Source: Meconema thalassinum | Lineage: Eukaryota > Arthropoda > Insecta > Orthoptera > Tettigoniidae | Assembly (NCBI GenBank): GCA_946902985.2 | Contig: OX336392.1 | Span: forward strand, 22,170,716-22,234,715 | Length of the DNA: 64,000 nucleotides | Direction: 5' to 3' | Shown here: positions 10,871 to 21,005 of the stretch, piece after piece | Layout: every line of letters starts with the position of its first letter | Position numbering within the stretch: the first letter of the stretch is position 1 | Made by a program: the position numbers and the translations under genes | The notes under the pieces: generated by a model | Database searches by the model: none | Told to the model about the DNA's origin: nothing | The model's input: only the letters and a program-made list of their open reading frames with translations

Positions 10871-10984
10871 ATAGTGTAAATAGTAAAAATAATGTACAGT
10901 AGATTTTAAAGTGATTTTCTCTGTACTCTGAAATATTGTATTGATTATATTGCCAAACGATAAATAAATAAATAAATAAATAAT
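10436..10984 (+). mobile_element. 5'-truncated LINE (non-LTR retrotransposon) 3' end
   Basis: The frame ending at 10870 is the C-terminus of a non-LTR reverse transcriptase. It has RRDRATLNRIRTNHG followed by a zinc-knuckle-like CDCG...H...CPLRA and the final WIDSLD motif. The stop is at 10868-10870. A short 3' UTR ends in an (ATAA)n tail at about 10959-10984. The minisatellite just upstream is in frame with it. The 5' end of the element is missing. Clade assignment (jockey/CR1-like) is tentative. Confidence 0.82.
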
Positions 10985-11389
10985 AGGTAAGCTCTCATTT
11001 CTTGCAAGATAGAGCACACAAATTACATGTGTTTTGTATATGAATGTGTAACTGTGTATTTTGAGAGCATTAATATTGACTAGCTTCTTTGAATACTCGA
11101 AAAGTACAATAGGTTTTCTGGATGGAAAATTCAGAAATTGGTAAAATATAGAAAAATATATAGGCTATATATTTTTCTTTTTTCTTTTTGTCTTTTTTTT
11201 TGTCTATTCAACTTTGCCATGCCACCCTTTATTGTTCAATCACTTTTTGAAATGCTCTTTATGAACACACTCTGTTTATTATGGCCACTACTATTGCTCA
11301 GAGAATTTTCTGATTTATACTGAAAAAAAAAAAAAAAACAGGGAATTGTCAGGGAAATTAGTTAGTTGGTTTTGGTAGATATCCTGTCA

Positions 11390-11689
11390 TTTTTTAGCGT
11401 ATGGCTTTTAGTGCCGGGAGTGTCCGAGGACATGTTCGGCTCGCCAGTTTTGTAGCTGCTTCGAGACGGACGGACGGGAGGTAAGTTTGAATGTAAGGAC
11501 GAGGAGTGGGAAGGTAGCGGCTGTTACCTATAGTTAGGGAACAACCCCGGCATTTGCCTGGAAGGAAGATGGGAAACCACAGAAGACCATCTTCAAGGTT
11601 GCCGGCGGGGGGATTCGAACCTCCTCACCTCCCGGATGTGAGCGACTGTCAGCAGTCATGCCGTAACGACCACGGCTAACTCACCCGGT
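11390..11689 (-). mobile_element. tRNA-headed SINE, family S2, copy 1
   Basis: On the minus strand the element starts near accgggtgagttagccgtgg (A-box-like), has the B box ggttcgaatcc, and ends in a poly-T run on the plus strand (11390-11395), that is, a poly-A tail. Its middle contains ggcatttgcctgg and gggaaaccac, a module shared with SINE families S1 and S7. The second copy is at 21375-21710. A mix of substitutions and a missing segment separates the two copies. Confidence 0.85.
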
Positions 11690-12184
11690 ATTAACATCAA
11701 ACAAAAACAACATACAAATGACATAAAAGACAAATTTCTCTAAATAATGACCAAAGTCTTATCACAGATCAGCAAAAAGATGCAAAAAAGGGACAGTTAA
11801 AAGAACATACTGTACTTGCAAACAGGGTGCAAAAAACAGAGTTTGTATATATTGGAGTATTTTATCAGAACACTCAGTAAAAGTATGTTATCAACATCCG
11901 AGCCCAAATCATTATTGCACCACAATAAGCGCAAGCTTTCAAAGATAATCGCCACTTAAGTGGAGAAAGCAGCGCATCAAAGCGGTTATCATCAGGAAAT
12001 ACACTTAGTGAAATACCTAATAAACCATTAAATCATATGATGTGCTCGTAAAGATCGTGTAACGATCTACGTATAAATATCACCATTCACTTATACGTCG
12101 GTAAGGTTTATTTTGAATCCTGAGCGATGCGAATTCTCATATGCATACAGATTATAGAGATTACTTTCGCTGTTGCAATGTGCA

Positions 12185-12689
12185 TCTATACTAATATACT
12201 GTATATAAAAATGAGATGGTGTGTGTCTGAGTATTACTGAATCAAGCAAGAATCACTAGTCCGATTTACATGAAAGTTTACATGGAAGTAGCTGATTTAC
12301 CTGGTTAACATATAGGCTAATTTTGATATCGATACTTTGTACTTTTTAAAGATGGCGACCATTTTAGTGACGTCGCTACACCCTTCGGTTTCAAACTTTC
12401 ATATTTCCATTCCAAATAAAATGTGAACGCTAAGAAATAGCAAATTTTTGATGTCATATACGAGGTTTAACATTTAATTTTCTATCCGAAAGGTCCTTAT
12501 CACTTTTCGTTAGCGAGTAAAACCTAAATGTGTACTATAAAACACGGTCAACGCAAGCGGTGGAGTTGGACAAAATGTTCCATCCTTAATCTCCCTCCGC
12601 GCAGCACCTCGCCTATCCCCTGTTTTAACTGTCACCTTCACATTTTAATTTATTTATGACCCGTGGCGAAGCACGGGTACTTCAGCTAG
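12185..12689 (+). mobile_element. Non-autonomous Helitron, 505 bp
   Basis: The element begins TCTATACTAATATACTG after an A (12184) and ends with the hairpin cccgtg-gcgaag-cacggg followed by tacttcagCTAG, with T next (12690). TC start, 3' hairpin and CTAG end inserted between A and T are the diagnostic signs of Helitrons. It has no coding capacity. It must use proteins from an autonomous Helitron; whether the broken one at 0.7-6.1 kb belonged to the same family cannot be told. Confidence 0.9.
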
Positions 12690-13235
12690 TATAAAATAAA
12701 GTCCTCAATTTTGTTTGTTTGTTTGTTTGTCTGTCTGGACTAATCTAGAGAGCTACTGGACAGTTTTTGATGCGGGTTTCTTTATTCTATAAAGCATTTT
12801 TCAAGAATGGTTCGTATATGTACAAACATTGATCTATGACCAAAGGAAACCGAGCAATACATTCTTATTTAGCAAGTCGAGAGAAAACCAACGCTCGTGC
12901 AACTTTTCATCAATATTATTGTTCTGCATAAAACATTCTACAGGAAAGTTCGCAACAGCATGCATCGATCTTAAATACACAGCGCTTTATAAGAGTTTTA
13001 AGTGGGATTGTGTTGAAAACTTGTTACTGGCGTTATGCGATACGGAGACGGCAACTGCGTGACGTCATGCATCAGAGTGCACCTCCCGCTCTCCGTTCCC
13101 CGCGCGGGAAGCCTAAGTTAATGGGTAATGGAGTCTGTTGAAAGAGCCCTCCTGAGCCTTTCTAACATGTGTAGCATTTGTGGCATGCGTCATTTGAAAT
13201 TATATAAAGTCTAGTCTCTCAGACTGACTGTACCT
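12690..13235. other. Flank with (GTTT)n run, no gene recognised
   Basis: A (GTTT)n/(GTCT) microsatellite at about 12708-12740 is followed by 330 bp with one short frame (12829-13062) that matches nothing I recognise. A gcgcgggaagcc patch lies near 13100. Confidence 0.4.
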
Positions 13236-13800
13236 TTTTTTTGACCCTGGTGAGGCCAATCTTGGAATAGGGCTCAGTGCTTTGGGGCCCACATCAGGTA
13301 GGGCTCATTAATGAGCTGGAGACAGCACAGTGGTTTGTGCTCAACGAAGTAGTGTAACTCGAATGATAGAAAAACTAGGGTGGGAATCTCTGGAAGATAG
13401 AAGGACGAAATCCTGACTATACGCTATTTAAACACTTACACTAATCGGCCAGCCTGGGGAGAACTAAGCAAACGTCTGGGAAATCCCACCAACCTGAGCA
13501 GGGCAGATCAAGGTCCGACCACAGCGTACAAAGTATGGGAAATATTATTTAATTAACCGTGGTATTGATAATTGGAACTCATTACCTGCCTCAGTCTTAG
13601 AGCCTTTCCACAAGAGAAGATTGAAATTTGTTTAAATACTCCGATATAATTACTATAGTTCCTAAATTGCTGTGTGTATATTGTTATTGATATTATTGTT
13701 GGTTATCTTTCTGCAAGTGTACGATTTGCCGCCGGAGAATAACCCCTATTTGCATATAAAGTAAATGAATGAAAGAATGAATATGTGGGTTTCAGAACCT
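13236..13800 (+). mobile_element. LINE fragment, family L1a-like (3' end)
   Basis: Fragments in several frames read as the end of a non-LTR reverse transcriptase: LVRPILEYGSVLWGPHQVG, then GWESLEDRRTKS, then a typical C-terminal tail. These are followed by a 3' UTR with accccta/tttgcat and an A-rich end near 13800. The same family recurs on the minus strand at 61785-62575 and as a 3' UTR scrap at 23453-23570. Many stops and shifts show it is dead. Confidence 0.75.
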
Positions 13801-14408
13801 CATAGCAAACTTGCGTAACCTATCAGGTTTGTTAGTATTATGTGATATGTAAGTGGCTATTGGCCTTCAAGTTTACTTGTTTACTATCCGAATTTTTATT
13901 ATGGATACTCGAGTTTACGCCTTAATGACAAACAAACCACCAGACCTATTGAAAAATTAGTTATACCAATATTTTCCTTGTTTAATTCTGCGTTAGACTA
14001 TATAAGCCAATTTATTCTCAAATTTAATATTTTTTATTTTTTATTCGTGGTTGTATGAAAAATTGTCTGGGTATTTGACGTCTTTTCTAGGAACCGCTCA
14101 CTTAAAACTATCTACATGGAAAACTACTTGTCTGAGGGTAATGCAATTTTTATATGTCATAGGCACAAGCATTGGTAGTGTATATCTCAAGTTTGAATAT
14201 CTTTCATGTACCTAATAAAAAGTTCTTATACTTTTTCTGAAGTAACGTTTTCTCAGCCCAGGATAAACGTACAGCAGGATACGTGGCCTTATTTTGAAGT
14301 TCTCATTCGTGAATATCGGAAACTACGACCACTGTAAACGTACAATGTGATGACGAATTTATGAAGAGTAATATTAATGGGAGGTTTTGAGAGTGTGATA
14401 ATCTGTAA
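13801..14408. other. AT-rich stretch, nothing recognised
   Basis: No significant frame, inverted repeat or SINE box was seen over these 600 bases. Confidence 0.5.
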
Positions 14409-15593
14409 TCTCTCTATATATAAGAATGAAAGTTTGTCTATTTTTTCTGAATTTCTGCGGAAATTTGCGTTATTTACGCGTTTCAGACTGTTTTATGACG
14501 GATGCGCGCGAAAATATTTTTTTTGTCTGTCTGTCTATCTGTCTGTGGACAAGTATGTTCCCTTATAACTCGAGAACGGCTGGGTGGATCAACGTAAAAT
14601 TTGGTACAGATATCCTTCAGAGGCGCGACACTAATCATTGATGTATCTCTTCTCTGACAATAATGAAAGAATGCATTCCGGTAACCATGGCAACAGAAAC
14701 TCACAGGTCCATCTATTGCTGTAAGACGCAATAAAATTCCATTTATTACATTACTGAGATAGTTTGCAAACGGTTATAAGGTTATAACGGAACAAAATCA
14801 AGCTGTAAAATTCATAAATACATAGGGTATAATGCGCTTAAGGGGTTCAAGGGGTACTCTAGAATTTTTTCACGCGATTTACACGTGCGGATGTGGTACG
14901 GAAGGTCTATTACGTCCATATCTCTATATTGTAATATTATTATTATTATACTACGGCCTACAACGACGAGACAAAGCTTATTTTCTGCCCCTTGGTGTCA
15001 GAAACAAAACTCGGGGACCCTAAATAGCCGTAAAGGGTTCCCGAAAACTACATTTTAAGCCTCTAATACCAACAGCTTCTGATATTCCAAGAAAACTAAT
15101 TTCATTTAATAAATTAATGAAGGAATGCACGCCAATAGCCATGGCAAAAGCATCTCAAAATGTGACATCCAACTTTCCATCTATTTCTGCAAGAAGTAAT
15201 GCTACTCCATTTATTACATTTCTGTGAACGTTTGCAAATGGCAATAAGGTTATCACGGAACCAACGAAAACTGTAAAATTCATCAATGCGCTTAAGGGGG
15301 TCAGGGGTTACCCTAGATTATTTTCACACGACTTAAACGTGCGATATGTCGTACAGAAGGTCTATTATATCTCCAAACAGCAACATGACGTGTATTGCGT
15401 TTCGTCTACGAGGTTTTCAATTTTATTTTCACGTAAGGAAGTACACGTTAGGCAGGCTAAATTTATTTTCTGAGCATATTTTAACTTAGTCGACAAACAG
15501 GTTCCAAGCCTCTAACCATTGCAACAGTAGCTCAATTGATTAAGTCTGGCTATTAATACCAAAGACCGTTCGAAGAATGGGTACTTCTGCTAG
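14409..15593 (+). mobile_element. Non-autonomous Helitron, about 1.19 kb, with internal duplication
   Basis: It starts TCTCTCTATATATAAG after an A and ends at ctgCTAG followed by T. A decayed hairpin (accgttcgaagaatgggt) lies just before the tacttctgctag tail. The 5' end differs from that of the 505-bp Helitron, so it is a different family. Two diverged direct copies of a 240-bp block lie inside at about 14660-14910 and 15115-15365. No coding region is present. Confidence 0.78.
14660..15365. repeat. Diverged internal direct repeat of the 1.19-kb Helitron
   Basis: Block 1 (about 14660-14910) and block 2 (about 15115-15365) share, in order: gaatgca, ccatggca, ccatttattacatt, tttgcaaa, aaggttat.acgga, ctgtaaaattcat, atgcgcttaagggg, and a gtac.gaaggtctatta end. 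The copies differ by many substitutions and indels, so the duplication is old and the element probably spread with it. Confidence 0.8.
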
Positions 15594-16270
15594 TTGTTAA
15601 TAAATGGTCAGGTTGGTGTTTGCTGGTTATTCGAACGATGTGGTGCTCATACTCGTATATCTTCTGTAACAATTCACTGTAGCTAATGCATATCTCGGCA
15701 GTAGTAGCTGCACATTCGTGGACTAGTGGCAGAGGGCCGCGACTGTTTGTGGCTGGCAGTGTGGGTTTTTGTAATGCTTAGTAGTGCTAGCTTCTTGTCT
15801 TGTATGATCGATTTGATTAACCTAGAACTGATGTTTCGTTTGCCGCTGTACTGAATGTGTGAACGTACCAGACAGTGAGTATCACGAGGCAACAAGTTCG
15901 AAGCGGGCAGCCCATGTAGTGTTCATTGCAATGATATGGCTTCTCTTTTAATTACCATCCAATTCACTGTTCGGGGATAAAGCCTGCATCCTTTGACAAG
16001 TCCATTTGTTTTTTGCTTGGATCTCTCTCAATAAAATGTTTAGAGCAATCGTAAAATCACAGCTAGTGCTTCTAAACGTAAATCTGTTCTGTGATGTGCG
16101 TTCGTGTTTATTTCTCCCTTTTGTTGGTGGTAGTTGCAAATGGAAATTCAACAATTCAACAGTACTGTTTTAGAGAAATTGGATGGTGTGTTTTGATAAT
16201 TATCAGGTTTCAAATATTACTGCAAATATTTACACAATTACAACGATAATAACATACCAGATAAACATAA
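15594..16270. other. Intergenic, nothing recognised
   Basis: Two short frames on the minus strand (15683-15895, 15948-16154) resemble no known family. No repeats were identified. Confidence 0.45.
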
Positions 16271-16538
16271 ACATGTAGTTCCGTGACGAACTAAAGAGCC
16301 TACTTTTATTCAAATTATAGAGACCATATATCAACAGTTGGCAGACCTGGCGAATATATTGTTAGTTCCATCTCTTAAGGGACACAACGCACATGCACAA
16401 TGTGGTTGAGTTGCAATAGATAGTATGCACGTTACATGTATTCAAATATTGAATTTATCAGCGTGCGTAAAATCAGGTTGGCTACACTGCCATAAATTGG
16501 ATGCTCAAACTTAAATTGAAATATTATGATCTATATAT

Positions 16539-17486
16539 AAGGTGCGTTCAAAAAGTAACGAGCCGGAGGCTGGAATGCGCAAACCAGTGACGACATGGGC
16601 TAATCGTGGCGTGTGTAACGAGGTGTGGTTCCGACCAGAGTGTGGAAGGTCACAGCCCGTCGCTAGAGGGCACGCGTGCACGTCACGTGATGATAAAATG
16701 CGAGAAGCAGCATGCATCAATCGTCCAACACTGCCTGTCGCATTGCAAACAGTGACATGGAGGCGTCAAACGAAGAGTAAAGAGGTGTTGTTCGGTCTCT
16801 GACATTTCGAAGTGAAATGCCATGTCCTGTGGTTCGGATTCCACGTAAAAAGGAGGTCCCGTGGCTCATGATCTCAAGATTAACGGTCACGTTAAACTAC
16901 AAGCTTCCTTCGGTCTCTGACAGCGAAAGGAGTAGAGGGAACGGACATTCATCGCCAAATGTCACAAGTGTACAGCGACCACTGCATGTTCCTTGCAAGG
17001 GTCAAGGCATGACACAAGCGCTTTAGGGAAGGACGGGTGTCGTTAGCCGATGATGCCCGGTCTGGGGCACCCCCCTGCATTAAAGATGACAACGTCCATC
17101 TGGTTGATGCACTCATTACCCAGGACCGCCGAGTGACAGTGAATGCCATAGCCGCCGTGGTCGGATTGAACGTCGGAAGTGTGCACACCATCATGAAGGA
17201 ACGACAGCACTTGCGCAAAGTGTGTGCCCAATGGGTGCCCCACAGTCTTCAACCACACCGGGAATCGTGTCGAATGGCCTACTGTCTTGGTCTTGGTTGA
17301 ACGATTGATGCATGCTGCTGCTCGCTTTGTATCGCCACGTGACGTGCACGCGTGCCCTCCAGCGACGGGCTGAGATCTTCCACGCTCTGGTCGGAACCAC
17401 AGCTCGTTACACACGCCACGATTAGCCCATGTCATCACCGGTTTGCGTATTCCAGCATCCGGCTCGTTACTTTTTGAACGCACCTT
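16539..17486 (+). mobile_element. Mariner-like element, 948 bp, deleted, with about 190-bp inverted repeats
   Basis: It lies between TA dinucleotides (16537-16538 and 17487-17488). It begins aaggtgcgttcaaaaagtaa and ends with its inverse, and the two ends are similar for about 190 bp. Inside, frames at about 17020-17300 encode the mariner helix-turn-helix region (DDARSGAPP...VHTIMKERQHLRKVCAQWVP). The catalytic DDE domain is absent; sequence passes from the WVPHSL region directly into the right inverted repeat. It is nested in the HL-A element. Confidence 0.88.
17037..17300 (+). pseudogene. Mariner transposase N-terminal fragment
   Basis: The 87-residue frame matches the second helix-turn-helix of mariner transposases: ARSGAPP linker, a LITQDRRVTVNAIA helix pair, GSVHTIM recognition helix and WVPHSL. 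The WVPHSL motif normally precedes the catalytic domain, which is deleted. Upstream coding sequence back to about 16760 is frame-shifted. Confidence 0.8.
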
Positions 17487-18289
17487 ATACAGGTGATACA
17501 ACATTAAATCTATCAGCACGCGTAGAATCATGTTGGCAGCACTGTCGTATGTCGGTTACTGAAAATTAACTTACATTTGCAGGCACTATATGTATGCAAA
17601 GTTTACAACTGTTGGCCTGCATACTCTCTGATATATTAAGATTAGGATTAAAACGTATAGAGTGAATTTTTCAACAGTTGGCAGCCCTGTTGACACTATA
17701 AATGCATATTCATATCTGCTCCGGTGCGCTAATCACATACCAAATTTGGTTGAAATCCAATAGATAGTATGGCAGTTACATGCATTTAAAGATTGGACCT
17801 ATCAGCATGTTGGCAACACTCTCATGTATGGGCTCCTGTAAATTAGTATTATGGGATATTATCTATATGTGTATCAATGTTGAAACAATTCCTATGCATA
17901 TCTTCCAAGATATCCAACATAGACCTCAATTTTCACTTGTGATTTTTCAGCAATTGGTAGCACTGACGTCATTTTCAAATATGGCCTTGCGGTATTCAAG
18001 CATAGCTCTTTACTCATACCAAATTTAGTTTCGGTCACTGCAGCCGTTTAGGATTTGATAGGGGGGATAGACAGACAGACAGACAGACACTCATTTGCCC
18101 GGATCGATCTCATGTCTACTTTTTCCTCATTTTTACAAAATGCGAAAAGTAGGCTAAAAGTAATAGACAAATTCACAGAATTGTGTCTATAGCATTTATT
18201 AGTTATTCGCCATGTATAGCCGTGTATTGATGTTGGAATTACAACATTTACTCACAAAACAACTCTTTTTATTTTTTTAAAAGCACTTC

Positions 18290-18585
18290 ATCCATTAGGT
18301 GCTGGGTGTGCCCGTCGTTAATTGGCTCATAAGCATAATGTTGTTACTTCAATTAAAGGCTTGGGACATATTTGGTCATCTGTCCCTTTTAGAAGTGTAT
18401 AATGCCATTTATATGATAACCTGTGTTCTTGTGGCGGCTGTAGTAGAGTGTAATAAATTTCAAAGGTGCCCTGGAACTTGATATTAGGTACCATCCCCGC
18501 ATTTTCATGGAGTGTGTATGGAAATCCACATTTAGGATGGCCACTGTCAATGCTAGGACTCGAACGTTTGATTCTACGAATTTAT
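18290..18585 (-). mobile_element. Decayed SINE fragment (S1-related)
   Basis: Contains ccatccccgcatttt, ggaaatccacatttaggatgg and a B-box-like ggactcgaacg on the plus strand, in the same order as in the better SINE next to it (18775-19050). Phrases such as cgtcgttaat.ggctcataa also recur about 290 bp further on, so this region is an old tandem pair of SINE-bearing segments. Confidence 0.5.
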
Positions 18586-18774
18586 AGCTGTGTGTGTCCG
18601 TCGTTAATAGGCTCATAAAGATCAAGATATTGTTACTGTTGCTACGATTAGGTTGTTGTTGTTGTTGTTTTATTTGAGGCATTTGAACTGGTGGTCATTT
18701 AGCCCCGTGTGCTTGGGTGTGTATAGAAATTTTTGATAACCTATGGTATTGTGATATCTGTGATAGTGTGTGTA

Positions 18775-19050
18775 TTTGTAATTTAGTTGGGTATTGGGAA
18801 AGAGGCGTCCATGGCTTTAAGTTAAAAACCATCCCGGCATTCACCTGGAGTAGAAGTGAGAAACCACGGAAAACCACCTTCAGGATTGTTGTGGTGGGAA
18901 TCTAACCCACCCCTTCTCAGTTCTGCCTCACGAGATTGAATGTACCTCGTTCCAGCGCTCAGGCTAGAATTAGATTTCTTGGCAGAGCTGGGAATCGAAC
19001 CCAGACCTCCACGGCGACTGCCATTAATGCTAGTCACTACACCATGAGAC
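18775..19050 (-). mobile_element. tRNA-headed SINE, family S1, copy a
   Basis: The head is on the right: minus strand catggtgtagtgactagca (A-box-like) and ggttcgattccc (B box). It is followed by the ttccagcgctcagg linker and the central module gaaaccacggaaaaccacc and cccggcattcacctgg. Other S1 copies lie at 27018-27463 and 29544-30013. It is diverged and truncated at its 3' end. Confidence 0.8.
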
Positions 19051-19156
19051 GATTGCCTCGATTATGGGCTAAGGATATATTTCGTCGTCAACACCTGTAA
19101 TTGAATGTATGTATGTATGAATTATGTTTTTGTCTGATTCCCTGCATTATTGTAAT

Positions 19157-19354
19157 GACTATAGTGCGGGACAAACCATTGGAAGCCTGAAGGTCAACCG
19201 GCTCTCCGCTCCGGTCTCCACCCCACGCCCGGCGGTGTTGCCATGCTATTGCATCGTACCTTCAGTCGCGTGCTGCATGCGAGAACGTACAGGACAACAG
19301 CGCACCGACTACGCGTGACCTTCAGGCTTCCAATGGTTTGTCCCGCACTATAGT
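19157..19354. mobile_element. MITE with perfect 39-bp inverted repeats
   Basis: The left arm (19158-19196) and right arm (19316-19354) are exact reverse complements, starting actatagtgcgggacaaacc. The ends contain TA within ctatag, which could be a TA target duplication as in Tc1/mariner MITEs. The 120-bp middle is GC-rich and non-coding. Perfect arms in an otherwise decayed window point to recent activity. Confidence 0.9.
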
Positions 19355-19443
19355 AGAATTTGAAAACCTAAATAGTTGCTCTATAGTAGTTCGAATAGTA
19401 AGTTTATGTTATAAGTTAATGTTTATTTACGTAATAGTTTTTA

Positions 19444-20151
19444 ATGCGACACATAGCTGTTCATGTTGGACAATCCATAAAAGATCCAGCAACAGAGAGT
19501 GAGAAGTGTCGCCGCTGTGGCAAATGTAGTGAGGCCATTCAACACGTTATATCAGGTTGTTCCCACCTTGCCAACACTGACTACAAACATCGACACGATC
19601 AAGTTGCCAACATTATCCACCAGAAACTGGCCTTGAAGTACAAACTTCTTCAAAGCTTCGTCCCCTATTGGAAATACACACCATCTGCAGTACTCGAAAA
19701 TGCCACACACAAGCTCTACTGGGGCAGAGGAGTTGTGATAGATGTTGCAGTCAGTAACAACCGGCCAGATATCATTGTCATCAATAAAGAACACAGAGAG
19801 GCATTACTGATATATATCACATGTCCCAACACTCAAAACATCCAAACAACAGCTGCTACTAAAATATCTAAGTACACAGAGCTGGCAATTGAGATAAAGC
19901 AGATGTGGAAACTTGAGTCGGTGACTACAATCCCAATAATTGTATCGTGTACTGGTGTTATACCCAAAACTCTCCACAGTAGTCTATCAATATTGAATCT
20001 TCACCCGCAGATATATATTGAACTACAGAAGGCAGTTCCGTTAAACACCTGCCATATTGTCAGGAAGTTCCTTGGTAAAAATACCCTCGCCGAACAATTA
20101 GCAAGGCTCGAAGATGATTCAGAAGGAAAATTTAGCTCATTCTATAAATGA
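19444..20151 (+). pseudogene. LINE C-terminus: zinc knuckle plus restriction-like endonuclease
   Basis: A 235-residue open frame. A CX2CX8HX4C knuckle sits at residues 22-39 (CRRCGKC...H...C). The PD motif of a PD-(D/E)xK fold is at RPDII (108-109), followed 15 residues later by the hydrophobic strand LLIYITCP. Relatives carry an acidic residue where Tyr124 stands, so the catalytic site is probably lost. KISKYTELAIEIKQMW and the IPIIV strand complete the usual domain. It has no internal stop, so this is either a rather young insertion or lightly mutated. Confidence 0.75.
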
Positions 20152-20313
20152 GGGAGACTCGTGAAGGGTCCGGACACGAAATTAGTGGAATGTGAGGTGG
20201 CTCTAATTTACATACATTGTATTTTAGTAGAGATGGTTCCTTGCTAAGGCCGAACCAGGCTGTAATATAAAATGTAACCGGTATCTGCCGTGTTAATGAT
20301 GCCAAAAATAGAC

Positions 20314-20352
<39 letters not shown>

Positions 20353-20373
20353 TATAATACTAATAATAATAAT
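19444..20373 (+). mobile_element. 5'-truncated LINE with restriction-like endonuclease end
   Basis: The coding part (19444-20151) is followed by a 3' UTR and an (AAT)n tail at 20313-20373. The presence of a C-terminal endonuclease rather than an N-terminal APE domain assigns it to an R2/R4/Dong-like class of site-biased LINEs. The element is heavily 5' truncated; reverse transcriptase motifs are absent. Confidence 0.78.
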
Positions 20374-20377
20374 GTTA

Positions 20378-20573
20378 AGAGCATTACGTTACTTTTTACT
20401 ACTGTGACTTTTAGAGACGCCAGGGTGCCAAATGTTTGCCTTGAAGGGGACCTTCTACATGCCATAAATCTTCCCCTCACATTTAAGCACTTTCAAATGT
20501 CAACTGACTGCGCCGGGATTCGATCCCGCAACTTTGGGCAAAGCAAGCGATAACGTTATCACTGTGCTACGCA
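20378..20573 (-). mobile_element. tRNA-headed SINE, family S6, copy 1
   Basis: The head is on the right: minus strand ggttgcgg-type B region (plus ggattcgatcccgcaac). The body has tttagagacgccagggtgcc. The second copy at 29264-29488 shares the same blocks. Its 3' end abuts the (AAT)n run at 20313-20373. Confidence 0.75.
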
Positions 20574-21005
20574 TAAACATGGAGCATGTTAATCATCAGG
20601 AGCCTACACCTAGTATTTGTACGGTGGACGGGGATCTGTATAGTCGAATTAGTAAATCTATTTTCTTTGTTGTGAATGGAGTTCATTAGTTTAAATGCGC
20701 TATAGTGGTAACCGGAGTTCTTTGTATCCAGTATTTTCTGCGTGGAAATCGCAATTGAGAGCTGCCTGCATTCATGAAGCTTCAATCACTGCATTTGCAC
20801 CAGAGGTGTACATATTGAACCTGCCTTAGCCCGATCGCCTGAATACTGCGCCATCGGCCTCACTGTAACCTATCGTGACTTGAGAGTCCAAACTGAAAAT
20901 TAGTCTGCTAGTAGGCTCTCCATAACTTGGCAGGTTTATCAGAACTTTTTCAAAGGTTGTGTGCAGTTTCGGCAGTTAGTAATATGTGTTCAGTAAGTTG
21001 TGGAA
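20574..21005. other. Intergenic, nothing recognised
   Basis: One short minus-strand frame (20567-20785) has no family resemblance. A ccagaggtgtacat sequence near 20800 recalls hAT-type ends but has no partner. Confidence 0.45.

Larger units (their letters stand above)
16271..18158 (-). mobile_element. HL-A element copy 1 (putative non-autonomous Helentron-like)
   Basis: On the minus strand the right end is a hairpin built on agcctacttttcgca...gaaaaagtag, followed by a GTCT-rich microsatellite (18071-18092 on the plus strand as CAGA). The left end is the stem-loop agttcgtcacggaact followed by acatgt. The core repeats phrases such as ttggcagccctg and catgttggcaacac. It shares both ends with the HL-A copies at 21.0-22.8 kb and 57.3-58.7 kb. 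A mariner (16539-17486) is nested in it. Confidence 0.65.
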
